32,345 bases of DNA from Deltaproteobacteria bacterium. Lineage in GTDB: Bacteria > Myxococcota_A > Polyangia > Haliangiales > Haliangiaceae. A program made the position numbers and the translations under genes. Shown here one piece after another: positions 16,966 to 24,417 of the stretch (the stretch's first letter is position 1; every line of letters begins with the position of its first letter). The stretch spans positions 1-32,345 of the forward strand of contig JANXOM010000025.1 in NCBI GenBank assembly GCA_025353585.1. Direction: 5' to 3'. The notes under the pieces are model-generated. The model did not search any database, was not told the DNA's origin, and worked only from the letters and a program-made list of their open reading frames with translations.

Positions 16966-19239
16966 GTGAGCCGCTCCCGGATCGCTACCGTCCTCCTCCT
17001 CGCCCTCGCCGCGTGCTCACCCAAGGCGCCGGCGGCCGGCGAGTCGCCGCGCACCACCTCGGATCCCGCGGCCCCCACCGGGGCAGTGGTGGCCCAGGCC
17101 GCGACGCCGCCGACCGCGCCGACGCCGCCGCCCGACCCGCGCGAGGCGACGCTCTCGAACGCCGTCCTCCAGCTCCTCGAGCAGGAGCACCTGCTCCGCC
17201 CGCACATCGACGACGCCGTCTCGAAGTCCGCCTACACGAGCTACCTCGAGCGCCTCGATGGCGCCAAGATGTTCCTGCTCAAGGCCGACCGCGACGCCCT
17301 GGTGAAGTACGCCGACAAGATCGACGACGAGCTCCACTCCGGCTCGCTCGAGCTCGCGCATGACGGCAGCAAGCGCTTCGTCACGCGCGTCGGGATCGTC
17401 GAGAGCTGGGTCGCCCAGATCCTCGCCCAGCCGATGAACTTCGCCGACGAGGAGTACCTCGAGACGGACCCGAAGAAGATGGAGGCCGCCGCCACCGACG
17501 ACGAGCTGAAGGACCGCTGGCGCCGCCGCCTCGAGCTCGAGATCCTCGAGCGCACGCTCGCGATGGAGGCGAGCCTCGAGAAGAAGGACAAGCCAGACGG
17601 CAAGGCCAAGCCCGGCGATGTCGTGAAGCCACCGGACCCGGCGATGCTGAAGATCCCCGCCACGCCGGAGCTGCGCGAGGCCAAGGCCCGCGAGGAGCTC
17701 GGCCGCGCTTACGCCGCGCGGTTCGCCCGGCTCAAGACCCCGGCGCCGATCGACGCCGCCTCGAACCTCATGAACGCGGTGACGAGCGCGATCGATCCGC
17801 ACACGGACTACCTGCCGCCGGCCGCGAAGGCGAACTTCGACATCGAGATGACCGGCTCGCTCGAGGGCATCGGCGCCGTCCTCCGCGAGAAGGACCACCT
17901 GATCGAGATCAACGACATCGTCCCCGGCGGCGCCAGCTTCCGCCAGGGCGGGCTGACGCCGGGCGATCTGATCCTCTCGGTCGTGCCGTCCGAGGGCAAG
18001 GAGCCTGTCGACGTCTACGACATGCCGATCGAGGACGTCGTGCACATGATCCGCGGGCCGAAGGGCACCGTGGTGCGCCTGCGCATCCAGAAGGCGTCCG
18101 GCGAGACGTCGAGCATCGCGATCACGCGCGACGTGGTGGTCATCGAGTCGTCGTACGCGCGCGGCGCCGTGCTGCAGGGCCCGACGAAGACCGACAAGCC
18201 CATCGGCTACATCCTCTTGCCCGGCTTCTATGGCGGCCAGGGCCCGAACCAGCGCACGGCGGCCGGCGACGTCGGCAAGCTCCTCGCGGAGATGAAGGCG
18301 AAGAAGGTCGGCGGCGTCATCCTCGACATCCGCAGCAACGGCGGCGGCCTCCTCACCGACGCCGTGAAGATGGTCGGCGAGCTGGTCGATCGCGGCCCGG
18401 TGGTGCAGGTGCGCGACTCGCGCGGCAAGCAGCAGGTCCTGTCGGACGACGTCAGCGGCGAGCTCTACGACGGCCCCGTGATCGTGATGGTCGATCAGTT
18501 CAGTGCGTCGGCCTCGGAGATCGTGGCCGCGGCGCTGCAGGACTATCACCGCGCGGTCATCGTCGGCACCGGCCCGACCCACGGCAAGGGCACGGTCCAG
18601 ACCGTGGTCGACATCGATCGGGTGATGGGCAGCAACGCGGACCTCGGCTCGCTCAAGCTGACGATCGAGCAGTTCTTCCGCGTCAACGGCGGCTCGACGC
18701 AGCGCGAGGGCGTGACGCCCGACGTGACGCTGCCGAACCCGGCCGGCTATGTCGACACCGGCGAGCGCACGCTCGATCACGCCATCGCCTGGTCGCACAT
18801 CGATCCCGCGCCGCACGACAACTGGCCCACGACGTGGAAGGCCGAGGCGCTCGCGGGCAAGAGCGCGGCGCGCGTGGCCAAGGATCCCGTGCTCTCGAAG
18901 ATCGCGGCCGCCACGACCATCCTGCGCGCGCGCCGCGACGACACGCGCGTGCCGCTGCAGCGCACCGCGTTCATCGCGCGCCGCGACGCGCAGAAGACCG
19001 CGCTCGACGCCGCCTCGCCGGATCTCGAGAAGGCGCCGCCCGCGTTCCAGGTCACGCCGATCGTGGATCCGGCGGCCGCGACCGCGCCGGCGCCGGCGCC
19101 GCCGCCGTCGCACGCGAAGGGGCCGGCGGCGACCGCGGTGACGCCGGTCGACTCGGCGACGCGCTGGCGGGACAACATCTCGCGCGATCCGTGGATCGCG
19201 GAGTGTCTCGAGATCTTCCGCGACATCCCCGCCAAGTAG
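16966..19239 (+). CDS. prc: Tail-specific (carboxy-terminal) processing protease, S41 family, lipoprotein
   Basis: This 757-residue protein resembles Prc/Tsp, a periplasmic protease that degrades proteins from exposed C-termini and processes envelope proteins. A lipoprotein signal ends at LALAAC (Cys17), followed by a Pro/Ala linker. The N-terminal helical Prc region covers about 60-290 (SYLERLDGAKMFLLKADRD, typical of Prc). A PDZ domain (about 300-385, EGIGAVL to VVRLRI) and the S41 core follow. The catalytic Ser/Lys pair is Ser515 in FSASASEI and Lys541 in THGKGTVQ. The C-terminal Prc extension is present. The loop before the lysine is one residue longer than in E. coli Prc. It starts at GTG; the longer frame overlaps the SNF2 gene. 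Family assignment is firm, though the gene name is by similarity only. Confidence 0.92.
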   Translation: MSRSRIATVLLLALAACSPKAPAAGESPRTTSDPAAPTGAVVAQAATPPTAPTPPPDPREATLSNAVLQLLEQEHLLRPHIDDAVSKSAYTSYLERLDGAKMFLLKADRDALVKYADKIDDELHSGSLELAHDGSKRFVTRVGIVESWVAQILAQPMNFADEEYLETDPKKMEAAATDDELKDRWRRRLELEILERTLAMEASLEKKDKPDGKAKPGDVVKPPDPAMLKIPATPELREAKAREELGRAYAARFARLKTPAPIDAASNLMNAVTSAIDPHTDYLPPAAKANFDIEMTGSLEGIGAVLREKDHLIEINDIVPGGASFRQGGLTPGDLILSVVPSEGKEPVDVYDMPIEDVVHMIRGPKGTVVRLRIQKASGETSSIAITRDVVVIESSYARGAVLQGPTKTDKPIGYILLPGFYGGQGPNQRTAAGDVGKLLAEMKAKKVGGVILDIRSNGGGLLTDAVKMVGELVDRGPVVQVRDSRGKQQVLSDDVSGELYDGPVIVMVDQFSASASEIVAAALQDYHRAVIVGTGPTHGKGTVQTVVDIDRVMGSNADLGSLKLTIEQFFRVNGGSTQREGVTPDVTLPNPAGYVDTGERTLDHAIAWSHIDPAPHDNWPTTWKAEALAGKSAARVAKDPVLSKIAAATTILRARRDDTRVPLQRTAFIARRDAQKTALDAASPDLEKAPPAFQVTPIVDPAAATAPAPAPPPSHAKGPAATAVTPVDSATRWRDNISRDPWIAECLEIFRDIPAK

Positions 19240-19249
19240 GCGCGGCGAG

Positions 19250-20011
19250 CTACAGCCGCGCGCGCAGGAACGCGACGATCGCGGCGTCGACCAGCGCGCC
19301 GTGCGAGATCGGGCCCATGTGGCCGAGCCCGGGGAACATCGTCAGCGCCGCGTTCGGCAAGGATGCGGCGAGGCGCTCGAGCGTACGGCGCTCGGCGGCC
19401 GGCGAGCGGTCGCCGCCGAGCAGCAGCGTCGGCGCGGTGAGGGTGGCGTAGGTCGCGCTCGAGGTGCGATCGGCGAGGAGCGACGTCACCTCCTCGGACA
19501 GCTTCCACCCGACGGCGCGGAACGACGCACGCACCGGCTCGGCGAGGGCGACCCACGCTCCCGGCCCGTTCCACCAGTCGACGAAGGCCATCAGCCACGC
19601 CGTGTCGGGCTCGGGACCCGCGCGATAGGGCTCGAACGTCTCCAGCGCGGCGCGCGCCTCGGCGTCGCCGGGGCCGTCGAGCACCCCGAACGCGACCGGC
19701 TCGTACACCGCGAGCGACCGCACGCGCGTGGGCTGCGCGAGCGCGAGCTGGAGGGCGAGGAGGCCGCCGTACGAGTGGCCGACGATGTCCACCGGCTCGC
19801 CTTCGCTGACGAGGTCGACGAGCCGCGCCACGTCCTGGCGAAAATGGAAGGGCTGGCCGATCGGATAGCCGCCGGCGGCGCCGTAGCCGATCAGATCCGG
19901 TGCCAGGATCTCGTGGGTCGGCGCGAGCGCTGCGCCGAGGCGGCGCCACTGCCGCGCGGACAGCCCGCCGCTGTGGAGGAGCAACGCGCGCGGCCGGGTG
20001 CGGGACGCCAT
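19250..20011 (-). CDS. Alpha/beta hydrolase
   Basis: This 253-residue cytosolic hydrolase has the standard fold and catalytic triad: LLLHSGGLSARQW near the N-terminus (oxyanion region, with HSGG in place of the common HGxx), DIVGHSYGG with nucleophile Ser80, an acidic residue in LLLGGDRS (Asp201), and His231 in FPGLGHMGP. It resembles esterases and haloalkane-dehalogenase relatives; the substrate is unknown. The ATG at 20011 is 16 bases after the end of the upstream lipoprotein gene. There is no Shine-Dalgarno, but a TACGCT box lies 6 bases before the ATG, so it may have its own leaderless promoter even though it could be read through from upstream. It converges on the S41 gene with 10 bases between them. 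Confidence 0.9.
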   Translation of the reverse strand: MASRTRPRALLLHSGGLSARQWRRLGAALAPTHEILAPDLIGYGAAGGYPIGQPFHFRQDVARLVDLVSEGEPVDIVGHSYGGLLALQLALAQPTRVRSLAVYEPVAFGVLDGPGDAEARAALETFEPYRAGPEPDTAWLMAFVDWWNGPGAWVALAEPVRASFRAVGWKLSEEVTSLLADRTSSATYATLTAPTLLLGGDRSPAAERRTLERLAASLPNAALTMFPGLGHMGPISHGALVDAAIVAFLRARL

Positions 20012-20017
20012 GACGCT

Positions 20018-20023
20018 AGCGTA
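20018..20023 (-). promoter_or_regulatory. Candidate -10 box (TACGCT) for the alpha/beta hydrolase gene
   Basis: On the minus strand TACGCT ends 6 bases before the ATG at 20011. No ribosome-binding site is visible. The box lies in the 16-base gap after the upstream stop codon. No -35 could be assigned. Confidence 0.33.
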
Positions 20024-20027
20024 GCGC

Positions 20028-20567
20028 TTACGGCTTCACCACGTAGCTCGCGCGGCCCGACATGCACACGTCGACATCCATCGTCCACGCGCGGCTCGGG
20101 AGCGCCCCGCTCGCCGACAGATCGACCGCCAGCGTCTTGGCCGACACGTAGCCGAGCGCGTCGCTCACGCGCTCGGCCGGGAGCTGGAGCGAGGCGTCGG
20201 GCTCGACGCAGTCGCCATCGCAGGCGTACGCGACGATGCGCGGCAAGGTCTGGTTCGCGTCGTTGCTCGCGACGCCGACAGAGGCGCGCTCGATGCCCGC
20301 CAGCGCGTCGGCATCCGTGGTGCGGACTTGCGCGCGGACGAACTGGAGATCCGCGTCGTACGCCAGGAGCTGATGCAGCGGCGCGAGGTCGTCGAACGTG
20401 AAGCTCTGGGCGAGCGTCTGGGTCGGCGTGAGGCCGGCGACGCGCGCGGGCACCTTCAGACCCGGGTAGGTCAGGCAGACCTCGTCGACGGCGACGTCCA
20501 CCTGCGCGAGCTCGCTACATGCAGGGAGCAGGGCACACACGAGCACCGAGTACAGCGGGGTTGACAT
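20028..20567 (-). CDS. Small secreted lipoprotein, unknown function
   Basis: This 179-residue protein is not recognised. It starts MSTPLYSVLVCALLPACSEL, a lipoprotein signal with the lipobox LPAC (Cys17). The mature part is soluble-looking, with pairs of cysteines (AYACDGDCVEP; DVCMSGRAS) that may form disulfides, and reads as a mixed beta fold (DADLQFVRAQVR, LAVDLSASGALP, AWTMDVDVCMSG). AGGAG lies 5 bases before the ATG, so this start is firm; the longer frame upstream runs through the next gene. It sits 19 bases after the putative outer-membrane barrel gene on the same strand, so the two are likely co-transcribed and may act together in the envelope. Confidence 0.72.
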   Translation of the reverse strand: MSTPLYSVLVCALLPACSELAQVDVAVDEVCLTYPGLKVPARVAGLTPTQTLAQSFTFDDLAPLHQLLAYDADLQFVRAQVRTTDADALAGIERASVGVASNDANQTLPRIVAYACDGDCVEPDASLQLPAERVSDALGYVSAKTLAVDLSASGALPSRAWTMDVDVCMSGRASYVVKP

Positions 20568-20586
20568 GGACTCCTGGGGCAAGGGG

Positions 20587-21210
20587 CTACGGACCGAAAT
20601 AGAGAATGAGACCGACGCGCGCCGACACCGTCCACGCTTCGATGCGTGGATCGGTCGTCGTGACCATGACGGTGGTGGAGTTGTCGAGCGCGGCCGCGGC
20701 GTCGTGCAGCGTGCCGGTGATGTGACTGATCCCGGCGTGGATGTAGAACGTCGCGCGCTTGCGCCCGAGCTCGAGCCCGACGCGCGCGTTCGCGAAGCGA
20801 TAGCCGACGCGGCGCAGGATCGGCGACGACGCGGACGGGTCGGCGAGGCGCGCGAGCCACGTGGCATCGCCGTCGGGGAACGAGCCGTAGTCGGCGTTCA
20901 GGGTCGGCGTGAACCACGTGCGAAACGGGACGAGCGAGATGCCGCCCTCGAGGCCGTTCGAGATCCCGTTGTAGCCGGCGCCGCCGTGGATCCGGATCGC
21001 GCGCACGGGGCGGATGACGAGCGAGACCTGCGCACCTTCGGGCGCCCCGGCGTCGGCCATCACGCCGAAGTGGCGAACGCCTGGCGTCGTGGGCCAGGGC
21101 GGGGGCGCGGCGTACACGGCCTCGGGATCGGCGTACGCGCCCGCTGCTCCGGCGAGCGTGGCGCCGAGCGCGGCCACTGTAGCGAGCGCGATCAGCGCCG
21201 ACTTCCCCAT
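20587..21210 (-). CDS. Putative outer-membrane beta-barrel protein
   Basis: The 207-residue product has a cleavable signal peptide (MGKSALIALATVAALGATLAGAAGAYADP). It then shows alternating polar/hydrophobic segments rich in Gly and aromatic residues: AIRIHGGAGYNGISNGLEGG, WFTPTLNADYGSF, RVGYRFANARVGLELGRKR, ATFYIHAGISHI. It ends in WTVSARVGLILYFGP, where an aromatic residue near the C-terminus recalls the Bam signal of outer-membrane barrels. No specific family is recognised. The ATG at 21210 has no clear ribosome-binding site. It heads a probable operon with a lipoprotein and an alpha/beta hydrolase, and is divergent from the DMT transporter across 86 bases. Confidence 0.7.
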   Translation of the reverse strand: MGKSALIALATVAALGATLAGAAGAYADPEAVYAAPPPWPTTPGVRHFGVMADAGAPEGAQVSLVIRPVRAIRIHGGAGYNGISNGLEGGISLVPFRTWFTPTLNADYGSFPDGDATWLARLADPSASSPILRRVGYRFANARVGLELGRKRATFYIHAGISHITGTLHDAAAALDNSTTVMVTTTDPRIEAWTVSARVGLILYFGP

Positions 21211-21296
21211 GCGAGGAGCTGGAATCGGCTGTTCGCCAGATTCGTCGAGGTGCGCAGGCGTCCGACAGGGTGCGCGTGGTGTGGCACGCTGCGGCG

Positions 21297-22346
21297 ATGA
21301 CGCGGTCCTCTCCCATCGCGACCGGCGTGCTGCTCGCGGTCATCGCGGCAGTGGCGTTCGGGATCACGACGCCGGTCGTCGCGTGGGCGGGCCGGGATCT
21401 CGGCTCGTTCTCGACAGCAGCCCTCCTCTACGCGGGGGCGGCGGCGGCGGCAGTGCTCGCGCGGCTCCTCGCGGCGAAGGCCGACGCGCCTCTCCGCCGG
21501 AGCGATCGGACGCGCGTGGTGGTGGTCGCGCTCGTCGGGGCGGCGCTGGCGCCCACCCTGCTCGCGTGGGGCCTCCAGCACAGCGGACCCACGATCGGCT
21601 CGCTCCTCTTGAACCTCGAGGCGGTGTTCACCGTGCTCCTGGCGCGCGCGGTCTACCGCGAGCCGATCGGCGGGCGCGTGACGCTCGCGATGTGCGCCAT
21701 GGTGCTCGGGGGTGCGGCGTTGACCGCCGGCGTGTGGCACGACGCCGCCTGGAGCATCCTCGGCGTGCTCGCCGTCGGCGGCGCCACGGCCGCGTGGGCC
21801 CTGGACAACACCCTGACGCGGCCGCTGGCGGAGCGCGATCCGCTGCACGTCGTGGCGGCGAAGGCCGGCGTCGGGGCATCGGTGACCGCGGTGATCGCGC
21901 TCGGGCGCGGCGAGTCGCTCCCCTCGATCACCGCGGCGGTCGCGCTCGTGGGGTGCGGGGCGACCGGCTACGGCCTGAGCCTGCGGCTCTACTTGCTCGC
22001 GCAGCGGCGCATCGGGGCCGGGCGAACGGGCTCGGTGTTCGCCCTGGCGCCGTTCGTGGGGGCGGCGATCGCGCTCGCCGTCGGCGATCGGCCGGCCGGG
22101 GGCTGGACGCTGGTGGCGGCGGCGCTGTTCGGCGTGGGCGTGGTCCTGCATTTGACCGAGCACCACCACCACCCGCACGCCCACGCGGCCGCGGATCACG
22201 AGCATCCACACCGGCACGACGATGGTCACCACGACCATCTCCACGACCCGCCGGTCGCCGGCGAGCACACGCACCTGCACCACCACCACGCGGTGGCCCA
22301 CGACCACGACCACGCGCCCGACGTGCACCACGACCACGTGCACTGA
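21297..22346 (+). CDS. EamA/DMT-family transporter with a histidine-rich C-terminal tail
   Basis: This 349-residue inner-membrane protein has about ten hydrophobic segments, in two EamA-like halves (GVLLAVIAAVAFGITTPVVA at the start; ALAPFVGAAIALAVGDRP near the end), as in drug/metabolite transporters. After residue 287 comes a 62-residue tail with 27 histidines and 12 Asp/Glu residues (EHHHHPHAHA, HHDHLHD, HTHLHHHH, HDHDHAPD), a likely Zn/Ni/Co/Cu-binding region. A metal-related transport or buffering role is inferred from the tail; EamA proteins as a class carry many substrates. The ATG at 21297 places the start at the first helix; an earlier in-frame ATG at 21270 is possible. The 88-base gap downstream holds the promoter of the protease gene. 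Confidence 0.88.
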   Translation: MTRSSPIATGVLLAVIAAVAFGITTPVVAWAGRDLGSFSTAALLYAGAAAAAVLARLLAAKADAPLRRSDRTRVVVVALVGAALAPTLLAWGLQHSGPTIGSLLLNLEAVFTVLLARAVYREPIGGRVTLAMCAMVLGGAALTAGVWHDAAWSILGVLAVGGATAAWALDNTLTRPLAERDPLHVVAAKAGVGASVTAVIALGRGESLPSITAAVALVGCGATGYGLSLRLYLLAQRRIGAGRTGSVFALAPFVGAAIALAVGDRPAGGWTLVAAALFGVGVVLHLTEHHHHPHAHAAADHEHPHRHDDGHHDHLHDPPVAGEHTHLHHHHAVAHDHDHAPDVHHDHVH

Positions 22347-22400
22347 CGCGTGTGCGCCGTCTCCTACACGCGGGAGACCGCGGCGGACCGAAGGTCGTGC

Positions 22401-22429
22401 TTGGGCATGATTGCTGCTCGCGCTAGAAT
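22401..22429 (+). promoter_or_regulatory. Candidate sigma70-type promoter, leaderless, for the trypsin-like protease gene
   Basis: TTGGGC (22401-22406) and TAGAAT (22424-22429; five of six matches to TATAAT) are 17 bases apart. The ATG at 22435 begins 5 bases after the -10 box, about where transcription should start, and no Shine-Dalgarno is seen, so the transcript may begin at the start codon. Confidence 0.5.
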
Positions 22430-22434
22430 CTCAA

Positions 22435-23910
22435 ATGCGTCACTCGCTGATGTTCGTAGCGTCTGTGATGTGTGGCTCCTCCACGGCCGCGCGGGCCGAT
22501 GCACCGAAGTCAGGCGGTGCGTATTGTTCGACGGCCTACGCCGAAGGTTTGACGTCACTGTCAGCTCACGCCCGCGAGCTCGAGGCGAAGACCCCCGCCT
22601 ACTCGTACGCCGTGCGCACGAGCGCGACGTACGAGTGCGTGTCGTACGCGGCGAACGGTGATCTGCTCAAGATGCAGCGCGTGGTCACCGCGCACGGCAC
22701 GGGCTTCGGCTTCCGCGTGGAGGGCAACTCGACGCTCCTCCTCACGAACGAGCACGTCGCGGAGTGGCCCGCCGTCACCGACGACGAGCACGCCGTCGAC
22801 ACGGTCCCGATCGGCTGCAAGCGCGTGGCGGACGCGCTCGCGATCGTCGATGACGATCGCGACGACTACGCCGGCGATGACATCCCGCTCGAGCGCGTGG
22901 TGATCGACGCGCCGACCGACGTCGCGATCCTGCGCGCGAAGACGAAGCTCCAGGTCATCCCGTGGAAGCTCGGCACGAGCGCGAACCTCGAGGCCCGCGA
23001 CCTCGTGGAGGTGAAGGGCTTCCCGCTCGGCGCGTTCCGCGCGACGAACGTCGGCAAGGTCGTCTCGAGCCACGATCACGACGAGTTTCGCGACTGGGAT
23101 CACGATGACTTCGTCGTCGACGCGCTGCTCTCGCAGGGCAACTCCGGCTCGCCGGTGCTCGCCGTCTCGTGCAAGACCGGCGAGTTCGAGCTCGTCGGCA
23201 TCTACCACGCGCGCTACAGCCGCGGCGCCGCGCTCAACGTCGTCGTCTCGGTCGATCAGCTCCGCTCGCTCATCACGACGCTCAAGCCGACGCCGCGCGC
23301 GAAGCCCGACGCGCAGGTCGGGCTCGACGGCAAGGCCCGCCAGCTCGTGGTCGACGCCGCGCACGGCCGCGGTGATCCGCCGTACTTCTCGTTCGGCGCG
23401 CTGACGGCCAAGGTCACCGTGCGGGCCGACGACACGCTCGTGTTCGTCATTTACTCGGCGGAGTTCCCGAAGGTCAGCCGGCCGATCCTCGTGCTCGAGG
23501 ACTCGCCGTCGGTGGATGGCACCACGTTCGGCGAGCTCGGCGGCGCGTACCTCGGCGGCGCGCACGGCCTGCGCCAGCACGTCATCGACGGCACGACCGG
23601 GCCGCTGCTGAGCCGCGCGCTCGACCTCGCGCGGCACGACGCGCTCGACGCGCTCGCGTATCGGAGCGCACGCGAGGCCGGCATCGGATCGCGGGCCGAG
23701 TCGACGTCGCTCGCGCAGCGCAAGCGGGCCCTCGACCGCGCCCTCGCCGAGCAGGCGGGCGTCACCGAGGAGCTGGCGGCGCTCGCGTCGCACGCGTCGA
23801 GCACGGCGAACGTGCTGAGCCTCGTCGAGATCGAGGCGGGCCCGTCGAGCGCGGTGACGACGACGGCCTCGGCCGGCGTGCCCGAGCCGACCGGCGCCGC
23901 GGCGCCGTAG
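22435..23910 (+). CDS. Secreted trypsin-like serine protease with an unassigned C-terminal region
   Basis: This 491-residue protein has a signal peptide (MRHSLMFVASVMCGSSTAARADA) and an S1-type protease domain with the full triad: His107 in LLTNEHVAE, Asp162 in PTDVAILR, Ser237 in GNSGSP. The oxyanion-type GNSGSP and the HVAE/TDVAIL segments resemble HtrA-like or V8-like enzymes, but no PDZ domain follows. Residues about 290-491 form a separate region with VRADDTLVFVIYSAEF and an Ala/Leu-rich helical end (ALDRALAEQAGVTEELAALA) that I do not recognise. The ATG at 22435 is taken because the signal peptide fits and a promoter abuts it; a TTG at 22411 is an alternative. A 13-base direct repeat (23896-23908, 23917-23929) spans its stop. 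Confidence 0.84.
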   Translation: MRHSLMFVASVMCGSSTAARADAPKSGGAYCSTAYAEGLTSLSAHARELEAKTPAYSYAVRTSATYECVSYAANGDLLKMQRVVTAHGTGFGFRVEGNSTLLLTNEHVAEWPAVTDDEHAVDTVPIGCKRVADALAIVDDDRDDYAGDDIPLERVVIDAPTDVAILRAKTKLQVIPWKLGTSANLEARDLVEVKGFPLGAFRATNVGKVVSSHDHDEFRDWDHDDFVVDALLSQGNSGSPVLAVSCKTGEFELVGIYHARYSRGAALNVVVSVDQLRSLITTLKPTPRAKPDAQVGLDGKARQLVVDAAHGRGDPPYFSFGALTAKVTVRADDTLVFVIYSAEFPKVSRPILVLEDSPSVDGTTFGELGGAYLGGAHGLRQHVIDGTTGPLLSRALDLARHDALDALAYRSAREAGIGSRAESTSLAQRKRALDRALAEQAGVTEELAALASHASSTANVLSLVEIEAGPSSAVTTTASAGVPEPTGAAAP

Positions 23911-23939
23911 GTCGCAGCCGCGGCGCCGTCAGTTCCAGT

Positions 23940-23975
23940 CCGGCGCGTCGCGCGAAGCTCGCGGCGGAGCGCCGG
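23940..23975. terminator. Nested hairpin between convergent genes
   Basis: CCGGCGC (23940-23946) pairs with GCGCCGG (23969-23975), and inside it CGCGA-AGC-TCGCG forms a second stem. It lies between two convergent genes. There is no T-tract, so a Rho-independent role is doubtful, and GC-rich sequence forms stems easily by chance. Confidence 0.3.
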
Positions 23976-23984
23976 CGACTGCGC

Positions 23985-24290
23985 TCAGATCGACCGGGCC
24001 GCGACGGCGTGGTTCATGTGATACGAGTCCGCGCCGAACGTCCCGTCGAGCGCGTCCTGCGCGAGGATGAGAAAGATGTTCGCCGCCGCGAGCCGGTGGT
24101 CGACCCCGGCGGGCACGGTCGCGCTCACGGTGAGCGTCGAGTCACGCGCCACGAAGAAGTGGAGGTGGACGCTGTCGTCGTCCAGCGCGCCGTCGTCGAG
24201 CTCGGCGTGGGCACGGGCCATCGCGCGCTCGAGCACCCCGCGGTCGGCGTAGCGATACGAGCCACGGTAGCGGATGAAGTCGGTCTGCAT
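23985..24290 (-). CDS. Small hypothetical protein
   Basis: This predicted 101-residue protein begins MQTDFIRYRGSYRYADRG and contains LERAMARAHAELDD, VHLHFFVARDSTLTVSATVP and HRLAAANIFLILAQDALDG. The alternation of helix and strand segments looks like a folded small domain, and third-position GC bias is that of a real gene, but no family is recognised. It has no signal peptide or membrane segment. The ATG at 24290 follows no obvious Shine-Dalgarno. A longer frame (to 24551) runs into the divergent esterase gene. The 127-base divergent gap (24291-24417) holds the esterase ribosome-binding site; I see no other site in it. Confidence 0.6.
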   Translation of the reverse strand: MQTDFIRYRGSYRYADRGVLERAMARAHAELDDGALDDDSVHLHFFVARDSTLTVSATVPAGVDHRLAAANIFLILAQDALDGTFGADSYHMNHAVAARSI

Positions 24291-24417
24291 GCCCCCGGTT
24301 GTAGCGGGCGCGTGCGCCACGCCGGCTTCGCGCATGTGACGGCCATGCCACGACTCCGCGCCAGCCGACGCGACGCGGCACGGTCGCTGCAAAGATCCTC
24401 GTGGGAGGATCGATCTG

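Noticed and set aside
17017..19113. A 698-residue minus-strand frame antisense to the S41 protease
   Set aside because: It has the composition of a shadow frame (Arg/His/Asp/Val-rich), while the sense frame has a full protease active site.
23896..23929. A 13-base direct repeat (GCCGCGGCGCCGT) at the end of the protease gene
   Set aside because: The sequence is pure G/C apart from one base, so a chance repeat over 34 bases is likely; no function suggested.
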